From Amycolatopsis sp. CA-128772 (GTDB taxonomy: Bacteria; Actinomycetota; Actinomycetes; Mycobacteriales; Pseudonocardiaceae): 64,000 nt of DNA. Location of the stretch: NCBI RefSeq assembly GCF_002904295.1, contig NZ_PPHG01000027.1:1-64000 (forward strand). The letters run 5' to 3'. This document shows positions 1 through 8,609 of the stretch, one piece after another; within the stretch, counting starts at the first letter, position 1; the number at the start of each line of letters is the position of its first letter. Both the position numbers and the translations under genes were made by a program. The notes under the pieces are model-generated. The model was not told the origin of the DNA, did no database searches, and saw nothing but the letters and a program-made list of their open reading frames with translations.

Positions 1-135
1 GCGGCGTTCTCTCGGGGTATAGAAGGTGTGGTGTGTCGTTGCACTGGCCTGTATCTGGGTGGGTGCTGCGATGGTTCTCTGGGGGTGTAGCTCTGTGGCT
101 TCTTGTTGTTGATCAAGAAGGAGCAGAGATACAAC

Positions 136-1287
136 GTGCGAACATTCAAGGTGCAGTTGCCGTCGGGCGGTCGGTACTGGACGGTGCTGGACAGTGAGCT
201 GGACGTGGTGCCGGCGGCCGATCGGTATCTGCGCGAGCTGCGGTTCGGCCGAGATCGAGCCGAGTCGACGGTGAAGTCCTACGCCGGCGGCGTGGTGTTG
301 TTCCTGCGGTGGTGCCTACGCACCGGCCGGGACTGGACGACCGCGGCCACCGAGATGGGCCTGTTCATGACCTGGCTGAAATACACCCCGGCCGAGGACC
401 AGGATGTCGTGTGTGGGCCGGGAGCGACGCCGGTGCGTGGGCCGAAGCGGATCAACAGGGTGCTGGTGGCGACGCGAGGGTTCCTGACATTCGCCGTCGC
501 TCAGGGAGAGGCCCCGCAGTGGGTGCTCGGCGTGCTCTACGAGCTGGCCGATGACCGGGACCTGCCCGAGGTCGCACGGGGCGAGGACGCCCGGCTGGCT
601 CACCGGCTGCGCGCCCGGCATCAGCTTCACGAGCCGGAGACTGCGGTGGACCGGGCCAGCGACGAGGAGGTCGTCGCACTGTTTATAGCGTGTCGCTCGG
701 CTCGCGACCGGCTGATCGTGCTGCTGCTGGCCAGGGCAGGTCTGCGCCGGGGCGAGGTCACCGGACTGCGGCGCAGTGACCTGCACCTGCTCCCGGACAG
801 CAGGTCCCTGGGCTGTGAGGTCCAGGGCGCTCACCTACATATCGTGCGGCGGGAGAACAGCAACGGCGCCTGGGCGAAGTCCCGTTACACGCGCTGGGTG
901 CCGGTGGATTTCCTGGTCGTGCGATCGATCGATCAGTATCTGCTCGAACGGCAGGACTGCCCAGCCGCGGCAGAGAGTGACTTTCTGCTGGTCAACCTGT
1001 TCCAGCAGCCGTTGGGCAGTCCGGTGACGCCGGATGCGCTCAATGAGCTGTTCGAGATCCTCTGCGCTCGAGCCGGAATCACACGCAGTATCACGCCGCA
1101 CAAGTGCCGCCACGCGTTCGCCAGTAATCTCGCGGACTCCGGCGCGGCGCTGGACGAAATCCAGAAGCTGTTAGGCCACGTCAGCCCATCCTCGTCCCAG
1201 ATCTACTTACATCCGTCGAAGGACCGGCTACGCGCCGCAGTCGAGCGCGTCCCCACCCCGCGGACACTGATCGAGGGCGTCCGATGA
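136..1287 (+). CDS. Tyrosine recombinase, TnpA-like member of a Tn554-type trio
   Basis: Integrase-type site-specific recombinase that should cut and rejoin DNA through a phosphotyrosine link. With the GTG at 136 as start it has 383 residues: a SAM-like core-binding domain in the first half and a catalytic domain with Arg204 (in GLRRGE), the HxxRH box at His322/Arg325 and the nucleophile Tyr357 in QIYLHP, so the key residues are present. I prefer GTG 136 because AAGGAG lies at 118-123; an upstream TTG at 103 is in frame but has no ribosome site. It overlaps the next gene by ATGA, and the order small recombinase, large recombinase, small coiled-coil protein is that of Tn554 tnpA-tnpB-tnpC. Family call is firm; the Tn554 parallel is inferred from gene order. 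Confidence 0.88.
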   Translation: MRTFKVQLPSGGRYWTVLDSELDVVPAADRYLRELRFGRDRAESTVKSYAGGVVLFLRWCLRTGRDWTTAATEMGLFMTWLKYTPAEDQDVVCGPGATPVRGPKRINRVLVATRGFLTFAVAQGEAPQWVLGVLYELADDRDLPEVARGEDARLAHRLRARHQLHEPETAVDRASDEEVVALFIACRSARDRLIVLLLARAGLRRGEVTGLRRSDLHLLPDSRSLGCEVQGAHLHIVRRENSNGAWAKSRYTRWVPVDFLVVRSIDQYLLERQDCPAAAESDFLLVNLFQQPLGSPVTPDALNELFEILCARAGITRSITPHKCRHAFASNLADSGAALDEIQKLLGHVSPSSSQIYLHPSKDRLRAAVERVPTPRTLIEGVR

Positions 1288-3776
1288 CGGCGACCCTGGC
1301 CCTTGCCGCGCCGGGCGCGGACCAGCCGGACGACATCACCGCCGGCCTCTGGGCGGCCACCACCACGGAGTTCCTGGACCTGCTGAGCTGGTCTAGCGAC
1401 CGGCAGACGGTGACGTTCCCGCAGGCACATCCGCTGCTGGGCTGGAACGAGTGCGCGGTGCTCGGCTGTGATCAGCGGTCGAGCCGGGTCGACGGCTTCT
1501 GCTCAGCCTGCAACATCCGTTGGAAGCAGCACGGCCGTCCACCGCTCGAGCGGTTCACCGCGGTCGCTCGCGTCCGAACCCGGCACAACACGATCGAGCT
1601 CTGCGCAGTTCCCGAGTGCCAGCGCCCCTGGTCGACCCGCGGTTACGCGCTCTGCAGCACTCACCGCTACCAGCGGGTTTACGTGCTCGACCTGCCGCTG
1701 GAGCAGTTCGTCGTTCACCCGGACGTGGTCGGGCTGCCTTCGTTCGGGCCGTGCGACGTCGTTGCCTGCACCCGCGACCGGGTCGGCAAGGGCAACTACT
1801 GCCACACCCACTCATTGCGCTGGCGCACCTTCCGACGCCGCAAGGACCTGGCCGAGATCGACGAGCAGCACTGGCGCCGCACCCAGCCGGCCGCGGCGAT
1901 CGGATGCGAGGTCAGCCTGCGCGGGCTGCCGCCCCGCGTCGTCGCCGAGGTCCTCTACGGCCTGCAGCAACGCACGGCGGAGGGAGTGAAGTCCGAGCAC
2001 AGCGAGTTCCGGCCGCTCTGCGACCACATCCGCAGCAAGGAACTCAGCTCGGTGGACGAGGTCGATCCTGCTGACCTCTCGCCCGGTTCCCGCGCACTGG
2101 GCAACGCGTTCGTGGTCGCGAGCCGACGGCTGCGCCTGAACCCCGAGACCGAACGGCACAAGGACGTCTGGGATGCGACCGTGTTCGGCGCCCGGGGCAC
2201 CCTACGCTTCACCGGCATCTCCCAGCCCTGGCTGCGGGAAGCCGCGAAAGCCTGGGCGCACGAAGATCTGCCACGCCGACGCGGCGGAGGCGCAGCGAAC
2301 ACCTGCCAGAACAGGATCAACTGCCTCGCTTTGCTGTCTGACAGCCTGCGCCTGCAGCGGGAGGACCGCGGTGAGATTCCCGCCGCGCTGGCACGGGTGG
2401 ACATCACCAACTTCCTCAACCGGCTGGCCCACCTGCAGGCCGAGGACGACATCAGCGCCTACCAGCGGCTCAACGCCATCCGGAACCTCCGCAAGATGAT
2501 CGGCGAGATGCGCGCATTGAGCCTGACCAGGCCCGGACGCCCGCTACACGGCCTGCCCGACGACTTCACCATCACCGCCGAGGACATTCCCGACGAGCCC
2601 GAGGACTCCGAAGCCGGCAAAGACCTTCCCGTCGAGGTCATGCGGCACCTGTGTTCGCACCTGCAGCGGCTGGAAACCGCGAGCTGCCCGGAGATCCGCA
2701 TCGCGGTCGAGCTGCTGATCGACACCGGCCGCCGCCCGGACGAGATCTGCCAGCTCAAGCTGGAATGCCTCGAACGCGACGGCGACGGGAAACCGGTCCT
2801 GATCTACGACAACATCAAGGCCAACCGGAAGGACCGGCGGCTGCCGATCCCCGGAGCCACCGCGGCGGTCATCGAGAAGCAGCAGCAACGCGTCCGCGAC
2901 CGCTTTCCTGACGAACCAGCCGGCAAGCTCAAACTTCTGCCCGCTCCGACGAGGAACCCCCACGGCACGAAGTGCATCACCGACAGCTGGGTCTCGGGCC
3001 GCCACCGCGAGTGGGTCACCGCGTTCCCCGAGGTCGAGGTCCCGGCCGCGGTCGAGATCGACGGCAAGGTGGTGACGAAGATGCTGCCCTTCGACAAGAA
3101 GCGGATCATTCTCTACGCCTACCGGCACACCTACGCGCAACGGCACGCTGACGCCGGAGTCGCCGTCGACGTCCTGCGCGAGTTGATGGATCACCGGGTG
3201 CTCGAAACGACGCAGTCGTATTACCGCGTCGGCGAGGAACGCCGGCGGGAGGCCGTCGAGCGGGTCACGACCATGCAGTTCGACCGGCACGGCAACCGCA
3301 TCTGGCGTGAGGCGAAAGCCCTGCTCGACTCCGAACACGCCCGCCGCGCGGTCGGCGAGGTCGCCGTCCCCTACGGCGCCTGCAGCGAGCCCAGCAACGT
3401 CGCCGCCGGCGGACACGACTGCCCGATCCGGTTCCGCTGCGTCGGCTGCGGTCACTTCAGCACCGACGTGTCCTACCTGCCTGACATGCAGACCTACCTC
3501 GGCGACCTGCTCCGCAACCGCGAGCGGCTGCTGGCCACCGTCGACGCGGACGAGTGGGCCAAGGCCGAAGCGATGCCCTCGGACGAGGAGATCAAGCGGG
3601 TCCGTCGGCTGATCAGCCGAGTCAAGGCCGACCTCGATGACCTCACCGCCGAGGAACGAGCCCAGATCGAGGAGTCCGTTGCCGTCGTCCGCAAGACCCG
3701 CAACCGGGTCGTCGGCCTCGGGATCCCGCGCATCCGCCAGCCGCTGCCCGACGTCCGCCAAGAAAGGACAGCATGA
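1284..3776 (+). CDS. Large tyrosine recombinase with zinc-ribbon N-terminus, TnpB-like
   Basis: Second recombinase of the trio, 830 residues. The N-terminal third has three spaced Cys/His clusters (CAVLGC..CSAC, CAVPEC..CSTH, CDVVAC..CHTH) that look like zinc-binding DNA-contact modules. A catalytic domain follows with Arg483 in GRRPDE, an Arg-His pair in YAYRHTY, where the first His of the usual HxxRH box reads Tyr, and a YY pair in TTQSYY supplying the nucleophile. The tail holds another Cys cluster (CPIRFRCVGCGH) and a long helix. The ATG overlaps the stop of the upstream recombinase and the stop overlaps the next start, so the three genes are translationally coupled. Tn554 TnpB is shorter (about 630 residues); large zinc-ribbon versions occur in actinobacteria. 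Confidence 0.85.
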   Translation: MTATLALAAPGADQPDDITAGLWAATTTEFLDLLSWSSDRQTVTFPQAHPLLGWNECAVLGCDQRSSRVDGFCSACNIRWKQHGRPPLERFTAVARVRTRHNTIELCAVPECQRPWSTRGYALCSTHRYQRVYVLDLPLEQFVVHPDVVGLPSFGPCDVVACTRDRVGKGNYCHTHSLRWRTFRRRKDLAEIDEQHWRRTQPAAAIGCEVSLRGLPPRVVAEVLYGLQQRTAEGVKSEHSEFRPLCDHIRSKELSSVDEVDPADLSPGSRALGNAFVVASRRLRLNPETERHKDVWDATVFGARGTLRFTGISQPWLREAAKAWAHEDLPRRRGGGAANTCQNRINCLALLSDSLRLQREDRGEIPAALARVDITNFLNRLAHLQAEDDISAYQRLNAIRNLRKMIGEMRALSLTRPGRPLHGLPDDFTITAEDIPDEPEDSEAGKDLPVEVMRHLCSHLQRLETASCPEIRIAVELLIDTGRRPDEICQLKLECLERDGDGKPVLIYDNIKANRKDRRLPIPGATAAVIEKQQQRVRDRFPDEPAGKLKLLPAPTRNPHGTKCITDSWVSGRHREWVTAFPEVEVPAAVEIDGKVVTKMLPFDKKRIILYAYRHTYAQRHADAGVAVDVLRELMDHRVLETTQSYYRVGEERRREAVERVTTMQFDRHGNRIWREAKALLDSEHARRAVGEVAVPYGACSEPSNVAAGGHDCPIRFRCVGCGHFSTDVSYLPDMQTYLGDLLRNRERLLATVDADEWAKAEAMPSDEEIKRVRRLISRVKADLDDLTAEERAQIEESVAVVRKTRNRVVGLGIPRIRQPLPDVRQERTA

Positions 3777-4291
3777 CCAACCCGATGATCGAGGGGCGGC
3801 GCGCGGACTCGGCTCGCCGTCGGCAACGCGTGATCAAGGCGATCAACGCGGCCAGCACCGGCGGCGGCGAGATCAGCGTGTCGGCGATCGCGCGCGCCGC
3901 CGGCGTTGACCGGACCTTCCCTTACCGGCATCCGGATCTGCTGGCACTGATACACACCGCCCAAACAGACCCGCCCGCCGGGCGCGGCGGGCCGATGGTC
4001 AGTCGGGCATCATTGCAGGCCGACCTCGCCAACGCCCAGGAACGACTGTCTCGGCAGGCTGCCCACGTCAGACAGCTGGAACGCAAGCTCTCCGAGGTCC
4101 TCGGGGAGCAGGCTTGGCGCGAATCCGGACTCGGAGATCCCGCGGACATCGACCAGCTCCAACATCGGATCACGCAGTTGGAGCAACAGGTCGTCACCCT
4201 GCGAGACCAGGCCGAGGAACGCGATCAAGAACTCGAGGCTGCGCGGACCGCCAACCGGGAGCTCATCGCCAACCTCAACAAACGAGGCTGA
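3773..4291 (+). CDS. Small HTH and coiled-coil partner of the recombinases (TnpC-like, DUF6262 type)
   Basis: 172 residues. The first half carries a short helix-turn-helix (SVSAIARAAGVDRTFPYRHP, about residues 42-61), and the second half is a continuous heptad-rich coiled coil (about 85-170) ending NLNKRG. Small proteins of this shape sit third in Tn554-like and related recombinase trios and are thought to help orient or load the recombinases. ATGA overlap with the upstream gene supports co-translation. A strong hairpin follows the stop. A degraded relative of this gene appears near 62.6-62.9 kb, so the region has received this element type at least twice. The role is inferred from position. 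Confidence 0.75.
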   Translation: MTNPMIEGRRADSARRRQRVIKAINAASTGGGEISVSAIARAAGVDRTFPYRHPDLLALIHTAQTDPPAGRGGPMVSRASLQADLANAQERLSRQAAHVRQLERKLSEVLGEQAWRESGLGDPADIDQLQHRITQLEQQVVTLRDQAEERDQELEAARTANRELIANLNKRG

Positions 4292-4299
4292 TCGCAGGC

Positions 4300-4337
4300 A
4301 CGATCGCCCTTGCGGGTCGAACCGCGAGGGCGATCGT
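4300..4337 (+). terminator. Intrinsic terminator candidate closing the recombinase operon
   Basis: A 16-base-pair stem (one G-T wobble) with a 6-base loop, arms 4300-4315 and 4322-4337, starts 9 bases after the trio's last stop codon. No T-tract follows, which is common in high-GC actinobacteria. Confidence 0.7.
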
Positions 4338-4686
4338 CCCGCACGTCACGATTGCCTTCAGGCAACGAGCTTATCTACTCTAATTGACCTGAATGACCAA
4401 CTTCAGAACCAATCGCGAAGGCCAACTAAGCGTCGACAATCGCGCCACTATTGAAGCCCGGCCAAAACTATGCACACGCAGGAGTAACTTCAGTCAACTC
4501 GACCGTCGAAGTGACGCAGACGCTATCCGACAAGGCGGTGTTAGTCCACCGCAAGTCGTTCCACTGCGTTGCATCACGTTCCAATCTGTTCCATCTTGTT
4601 TCCCGTGTTGCCGAGAACTTGTCCCCGGCTCGCCCTGCCGCCATATAGTCATGGAGCGAGCCCGGACCTAGGGGACAACCTCAACG

Positions 4687-4724
4687 GGCAGACAGGCAAA
4701 GAAAGCTCACCGGCAGACAGGCAA
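4687..4724. repeat. 13-base direct repeat, 25-base period
   Basis: GGCAGACAGGCAA occurs exactly at 4687-4699 and 4712-4724. Two copies about 2.4 helical turns apart in a gene-free region beside recombinase genes could be recombinase arm sites, but chance or a simple duplication is also possible. Confidence 0.5.
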
Positions 4725-5366
4725 GGGAAGAAGCACCAAGTGGAGACCTAGCTGACTGACTTGATAACCAGATCGATGGCAGAGGAGGGTTCGACATGCT
4801 GACAATCGCACACAAGTGCCGCCACCTGGCGCTCCTACTGCTGGACACGGTGCACCCCTCTCCTCTCCTGCTGTCACTCAGGCCAGCAGATTACCTGCAC
4901 CGCCCGCTCAGGCCAACGACTCGGCGAACAGAAACCGCCTCGACGGACACGCCGCCAGGCATGCTGCTCGGCGGGCCACCAGGAGGCGTTTGCGCAGCTA
5001 GAGGCCATCCGGACACGCCACGCTCACGACGCGGCACCGTCCCGCCGGCACGCCAATGGCGCACTGGCTGGCTCAATACGCACCACATGCACGACGGCAT
5101 CGGGCGACGCTCCCAGTCGCGCCCAGCCCCTCTCTCCGTCAGGGCGCGAGCCTGCAGCATTTTCGCTGTTCAGAAGCCTGTCCGCTGCCCCTAGGATCTC
5201 CTGAGCCTTCCTCAGCCCGCCGGATCCCTTGATCTAAGCCTCCGCGCGAGTAGTGTTAAGCATGCGCTCACGCGCGCTGCCCGCAGTCCCGCCAAGCTGC
5301 GCGCTTCAACCTCATAGTCTCCCGAGCTCGTCTCTCTGTTGGTCCAGGTGGCGGCATCGGGATTAA

Positions 5367-5398
5367 GAAGGCCCTCCGACTGCAATCGGGGGGCCTTC
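5367..5398. terminator. Strong hairpin, terminator-like
   Basis: 13-base-pair stem (one G-T pair), arms GAAGGCCCTCCGA at 5367-5379 and its complement at 5386-5398, 6-base loop. It has the form of a bidirectional actinobacterial terminator, yet no convincing gene ends beside it, so it may mark where a deleted or undetected gene ended. Confidence 0.6.
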
Positions 5399-5844
5399 GC
5401 CATGTCTCCTCTACGTCTTCGCATACAAATGATGCATTACCTCGAGCATGATCGCTCACTTCGACACGCTTCAACAGGCCACACTCAGGCCGCGCTTAGG
5501 TTCCTCTAAGCTTTGCGCTTAAGCAAGATCAATTGTCGCTCTTCTGTCAACTTTGCAGACAGCCGTGAGTTACTCTCCAACCATTTGCGTTTGCAACTGA
5601 AATCGATTACCTATGACACCACCCGCGCGGACGGCCACGGTTCCGTCTCGACTGCACCGAGGGCGTTACAGGTCGACGCGGAGTATTTGACGGCGACCCC
5701 ATCGTGCTGGAATGATGCCCTTGAGATCTCCCGCCTTGCAGGGCACTTGATCTCGCCCCCGAAAGGATCATGGGGGCTTCTTCACCCATCTGGCGAACCG
5801 ACCGCCACCTGGACCACCGAGAAACGAGCAGGAGGGAGGTTCTC

Positions 5845-6060
5845 ATGCTCACCAGATTTCTTTCTGCTTCGCTGGTTTTGATGTTCGTCCTCGCGTTCAT
5901 CTGGGAAGGGTTGTCCTTCGGCTTCGGCCTGGAGGTCACCCTGGCCGCCGGTTTCACCGCCGGTCTCCTGGCCGCCGAAGTCGTCCGCCGGATCATCGGC
6001 GGCGACAAGGGCGGCGGTCCGTCGATCGACGACGGCCCGCAGCACCCGGTCCTGAGCTGA
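5845..6060 (+). CDS. Small membrane protein, unknown
   Basis: 71 residues. I set the start at ATG 5845 because GGAGGGAGG lies just upstream (5831-5839); an in-frame ATG at 5770 would add a low-complexity, unlikely leader. Residues 1-20 form a hydrophobic helix (FLSASLVLMFVLAFIW), and about 27-47 a second one (LEVTLAAGFTAGLLAAEVV), so the protein probably crosses the membrane twice and ends in a short acidic/glycine tail. No family recognised. The downstream HTH gene is 70 bases away, separated by a hairpin. Confidence 0.65.
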   Translation: MLTRFLSASLVLMFVLAFIWEGLSFGFGLEVTLAAGFTAGLLAAEVVRRIIGGDKGGGPSIDDGPQHPVLS

Positions 6061-6070
6061 ACCAAACGGT

Positions 6071-6104
6071 GATCGGGGTGGCGCCCTCCGGGCGCCCCCC
6101 GGTC
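6071..6104 (+). terminator. GC-rich hairpin between two small genes
   Basis: Arms around 6071-6085 and 6090-6104 pair with one mismatch and one wobble across a 4-base loop. It follows the small membrane gene by 10 bases and may terminate it or attenuate transcription into the next gene. Confidence 0.5.
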
Positions 6105-6130
6105 CCGCCTCTTCACCGAGGAGCGACATC

Positions 6131-6607
6131 ATGTTTACCAAGCAGCCCGCCTTGCACGAGTCCATCATGGACGAGCTCATCAGCTTCGCGACCGATCTGC
6201 GGTGGGTCCGTCGCCTCGCGGGCGACCCCTCCTACCGCGAACTCACGCGCACGATCCCGTGGTCGCCCGCGTCGATCACCCGGAACCTGAGCGGAACCAA
6301 GCTTCCCACGTGGAAGTTCGTCGAGCAGTTCCTCCAGGCCTGCGAAGTGGACGACGACGACATCGAGGCAGACTGGAAGCCCCGGTGGGTCACGATCGCA
6401 GGCATGATCACCCCGATCGACAGCAAGACGGCGCCGAATCACGCCGCAACTGCGGCGCGGCAGATCGCCGGGCCCGTTCCCGCCGGGGCCGCCTGCGAGA
6501 TCTGCGGAGCCTGGGTCGTCGACCACGCGAAGCACGACGACTGGCACGAAAGCCTCCTGGCTGAGCGGAAGCCGACGCGGTCTTTCGTTCGACGCCTCGC
6601 AGGCTAG
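6131..6607 (+). CDS. HTH-domain protein with C-terminal Cys/His motif
   Basis: 158 residues. Residues about 18-75 look like an XRE-type helix-turn-helix (TDLRWVRRLAGDPSYRELTR, then ITRNLSGTKLPTW and FLQACEV), a common form in actinobacterial proteins that bind small RNAs or DNA. The tail contains CEICGAWVVDHAKHDDWH, a possible C-C-H-H metal site. Start ATG 6131 follows GAGGAG. Its terminator (6626-6663) separates it from the convergent dprA-like gene. Function unknown; regulator or accessory-element protein is the best guess. Confidence 0.65.
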   Translation: MFTKQPALHESIMDELISFATDLRWVRRLAGDPSYRELTRTIPWSPASITRNLSGTKLPTWKFVEQFLQACEVDDDDIEADWKPRWVTIAGMITPIDSKTAPNHAATAARQIAGPVPAGAACEICGAWVVDHAKHDDWHESLLAERKPTRSFVRRLAG

Positions 6608-6625
6608 ACACCACACTGAAGATCA

Positions 6626-6663
6626 ACAGGGCCCCTGCCGGCGCGACCAGGCAGGGGCCCTGT
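6626..6663. terminator. Bidirectional terminator between convergent genes
   Basis: A perfect 14-base-pair stem with arms at 6626-6639 and 6650-6663 lies between the HTH gene (stop 6607) and the stop of the minus-strand dprA-like gene (6665), so it probably serves both. Confidence 0.8.
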
Positions 6664-6664
6664 C

Positions 6665-7549
6665 TTACGTTCCCGGCGGGCTGACCGTCGCCGCCGCCGT
6701 CTCCACCTCTCGTCCGCTGCGCTGAAGATCCAGACGGCAGGTCGCCTTGCGCAACACGTGTTGCACTCGGTAGTTTTGCCGCCCAAGGTCTTTGAGCTGC
6801 GAAAACTCCCGCTGCACCGCGACGCACTGCCGAAGATCCCCGAGAGAAGCGGCGATGAGCCGGTTGCGGACGAGGAACCGGTGCCGGGCCGGCGGAGTCC
6901 CGGGCGGGTATTCGCTGACGACCGCACCGCCGGAGCGGACGATCCGGTCCAGCAGACGGACGTGCCCCGCCGGGTAGCCGACATCGACAGCGCAGCCCAG
7001 CACCGCGACGGTCACGCCGTCGGCCGCGAGCGCGCCTCGGTGCGCAGCGCCGTCGATGCCGTAAGCGGCGCCGGAGAATACCGGCACTCGCCGGGAGGCC
7101 AGCCCGTAGGCGAACTCGGCGGCATGGTGTTCGCCGTACTCGGTGGCGGCCCGGGAGCCCACTATCGCGATCGAGGGAGCGGCCGCCAGCTCGTCCAGCC
7201 GTACGTCGCCCTCAACCCACAGACCCACAGGGGGCCCGCCATCAGTGTCGCCGTTGGGGACCAGAGTGCTGAGCCCGGCGAAGGCGACGGCTGGCCACTC
7301 GTCATCCTCGGGGACCACGAACCGGCCACCGAGACTGGCTACGGTCTGCAGACTGGTCTCGGCGAGCTGCCAGCGCACGTGGCGACGCGACTCGGCGAGG
7401 ACATCGGCCGGTGCGGAGCAGTCAGCGATGCGGTGGGCGGCATCGACGGGCCCGACGTCGGCGATGTAGCGCGCGAGGACCGGGGTGGTGGGTTCGGTGG
7501 CGTGCTGCAGGAACGCGCGGGCGCGCCGCGCGTCGGTGGAAATGGACAT
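6665..7549 (-). CDS. dprA: DprA-like DNA-processing protein with replaced C-terminus
   Basis: 294 residues from ATG 7549 (AAGGAG five bases upstream). DprA loads RecA on incoming single-stranded DNA; its Rossmann/SLOG core is clear: SIAIVGSRAATEYG, FSGAAYGIDGAAHRGALAA, AVLGCAVDVGYPAGH, and VVSEYPPGTPPARHRFLVRN RLIAA. In standard DprA the core continues with a conserved strand, helix and small C-terminal winged helix. Here, right after NRLIAA, the sequence turns into an unrelated basic tail (about 60 residues, DLGRQNYRVQHVLRKATCRL), so the last part of the fold is missing or replaced. Could be a SLOG-family signalling enzyme rather than a competence protein. Neighbour 7596-7994 is 46 bases upstream on the same strand. 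Confidence 0.7.
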   Translation of the reverse strand: MSISTDARRARAFLQHATEPTTPVLARYIADVGPVDAAHRIADCSAPADVLAESRRHVRWQLAETSLQTVASLGGRFVVPEDDEWPAVAFAGLSTLVPNGDTDGGPPVGLWVEGDVRLDELAAAPSIAIVGSRAATEYGEHHAAEFAYGLASRRVPVFSGAAYGIDGAAHRGALAADGVTVAVLGCAVDVGYPAGHVRLLDRIVRSGGAVVSEYPPGTPPARHRFLVRNRLIAASLGDLRQCVAVQREFSQLKDLGRQNYRVQHVLRKATCRLDLQRSGREVETAAATVSPPGT

Positions 7550-7595
7550 GAGCACTCCTTCAAGCGATGTGCGGGGGCTGGTGGTTGCGGTCGGG

Positions 7596-7994
7596 TCAGG
7601 TCGCGGCGGGGAATTCGCGCACGCGGATCTCGTGGCATCGGCGTTCGACGACGGTGCCGACCGGCCACACAGCCGCCAGCCGCAGCAGCTCCGTTGCGCC
7701 GTTGCCGACCTCGGCGCGCAGCTCGGGAGTATCCGCGAATCCCATGGCCACGAAGGCGGCGTGGAAGCGGGCGACGAATTCGACTGCGGTCATGTCGGAT
7801 TCGACGATCTCGGCGGTCGTGGTGGTCTGGTGGCTGGTGATGCCGACGAAGCTGCGCGCGCAGCCGCAGTACGGGTGGTCGGGATCCTCGTGCGACAGGC
7901 TGGCCAGGTCGACGATCTCGGTCTCCGTAATGCTGTTGGAGTCGTTGTCCCGTTCGCCTTGGGTGCGGTGGGTGGAGACGAAGTACTTCAACAC
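7596..7994 (-). CDS. DUF7715-like small actinobacterial protein
   Basis: 132 residues when started at GTG 7994, which has GAGGAGG just upstream; the open frame extends further 5' but with non-coding composition. It begins LKYFVSTHRTQGERDNDS and has conserved-looking YCGCARSFVGI and TTTAEIVE blocks. I recall similar short proteins annotated as DUF7715 in Pseudonocardiales, usually without known function. Same strand as the dprA-like gene, gap 46 bases, possibly one transcript. Family assignment is from memory and should be checked. Confidence 0.6.
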   Translation of the reverse strand: MLKYFVSTHRTQGERDNDSNSITETEIVDLASLSHEDPDHPYCGCARSFVGITSHQTTTTAEIVESDMTAVEFVARFHAAFVAMGFADTPELRAEVGNGATELLRLAAVWPVGTVVERRCHEIRVREFPAAT

Positions 7995-8609
7995 GGAATC
8001 CTCCTCAGTGGACACGCGCGGCGTGGGCGGTGGACGCGGCCTTCGCCCGCGGGCCCCGCGGGCCCGGGGCAAGCCGGCCGCAGGGCGACGGTGGCGTCCC
8101 TCGTGGACGGTGGACTTGCCCCGGGCCGCGGGTCTGCTGCACTGAGCTGTAGCCACGCCCAGTCGGCGCTGGCATGGGGAGGAGGTCGTCGGGAGCTGCG
8201 TTTCGCGCACGCTCTGACACCCAAAGTTATTACCAGAAAATCCGCCACAGTTGTGGCGAATTACTCGTTTGCGGGGCACTCTGGTTTCAGAAGGTGATCC
8301 ACGGTGGTCCACAGGGAGCGGCCACAGTGGACCCTTCTGGGGATCCGGTCCGCTTCACCCCCCCCAGAGGTAGAAGGGTTCCCGGCTCGGGAGAGGGCAC
8401 TGGGGAGGGCGCCTCTCCCGAGCCAAAATTTCGTGCCCGACGTCGCCCGGCCGGCTCTACCAGCGGCCACGCCTCAGGCTGAGGTGACCGGACGGCGTGG
8501 ATCGGCAGTCGAGTTTCATTGCGCACGTTGATGAGCCGTTGCCCGCACGCTCGAATGAGCCTTCTGTTCAGGCGGCCGTGAGCGCGCCCTGTAAGACGGG
8601 AGCCTTTCC
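7995..8609. other. Intergenic region, 615 bases
   Basis: No credible gene. 8200-8345 is relatively AT-rich and includes the direct motif ATCCACGGTGGTCCAC, a likely place for divergent promoters of the DUF7715-like gene (minus) and the SH3-type gene (plus). The rest resembles a GC-rich untranslated spacer. Confidence 0.5.

Larger units (their letters stand above)
4338..5844. other. Gene-poor 1.5-kb stretch downstream of the recombinase trio
   Basis: No gene here is convincing. GC is visibly lower than in neighbours (especially 4380-4760 and 5200-5620). One ATG at 4796 follows a good GGAGGG site and opens 132 codons to 5194, starting MLTIAHKCRHLALLLLDTV, but the residue mix after about 30 codons is typical of a non-coding high-GC frame; it could be a short leader peptide or a frameshifted remnant. 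A 13-base direct repeat lies at 4687-4724 and a strong hairpin at 5367-5398. The stretch may be the non-coding right end of the Tn554-like element. Confidence 0.5.

Noticed and set aside
2544-3761. A 405-codon minus-strand open frame
   Set aside because: Shadow of the large recombinase; no domain, no ribosome site.
4796-5194. 132-codon ORF with a good ribosome site after the recombinase trio
   Set aside because: Only the first 30 residues look protein-like; the rest is Pro/Arg/Thr-rich noise. Kept only as a note in the region entry.
5367-5398. Possible tRNA or attachment site at the strong hairpin
   Set aside because: No cloverleaf, no T-loop and no CCA; it is a plain terminator-like stem.
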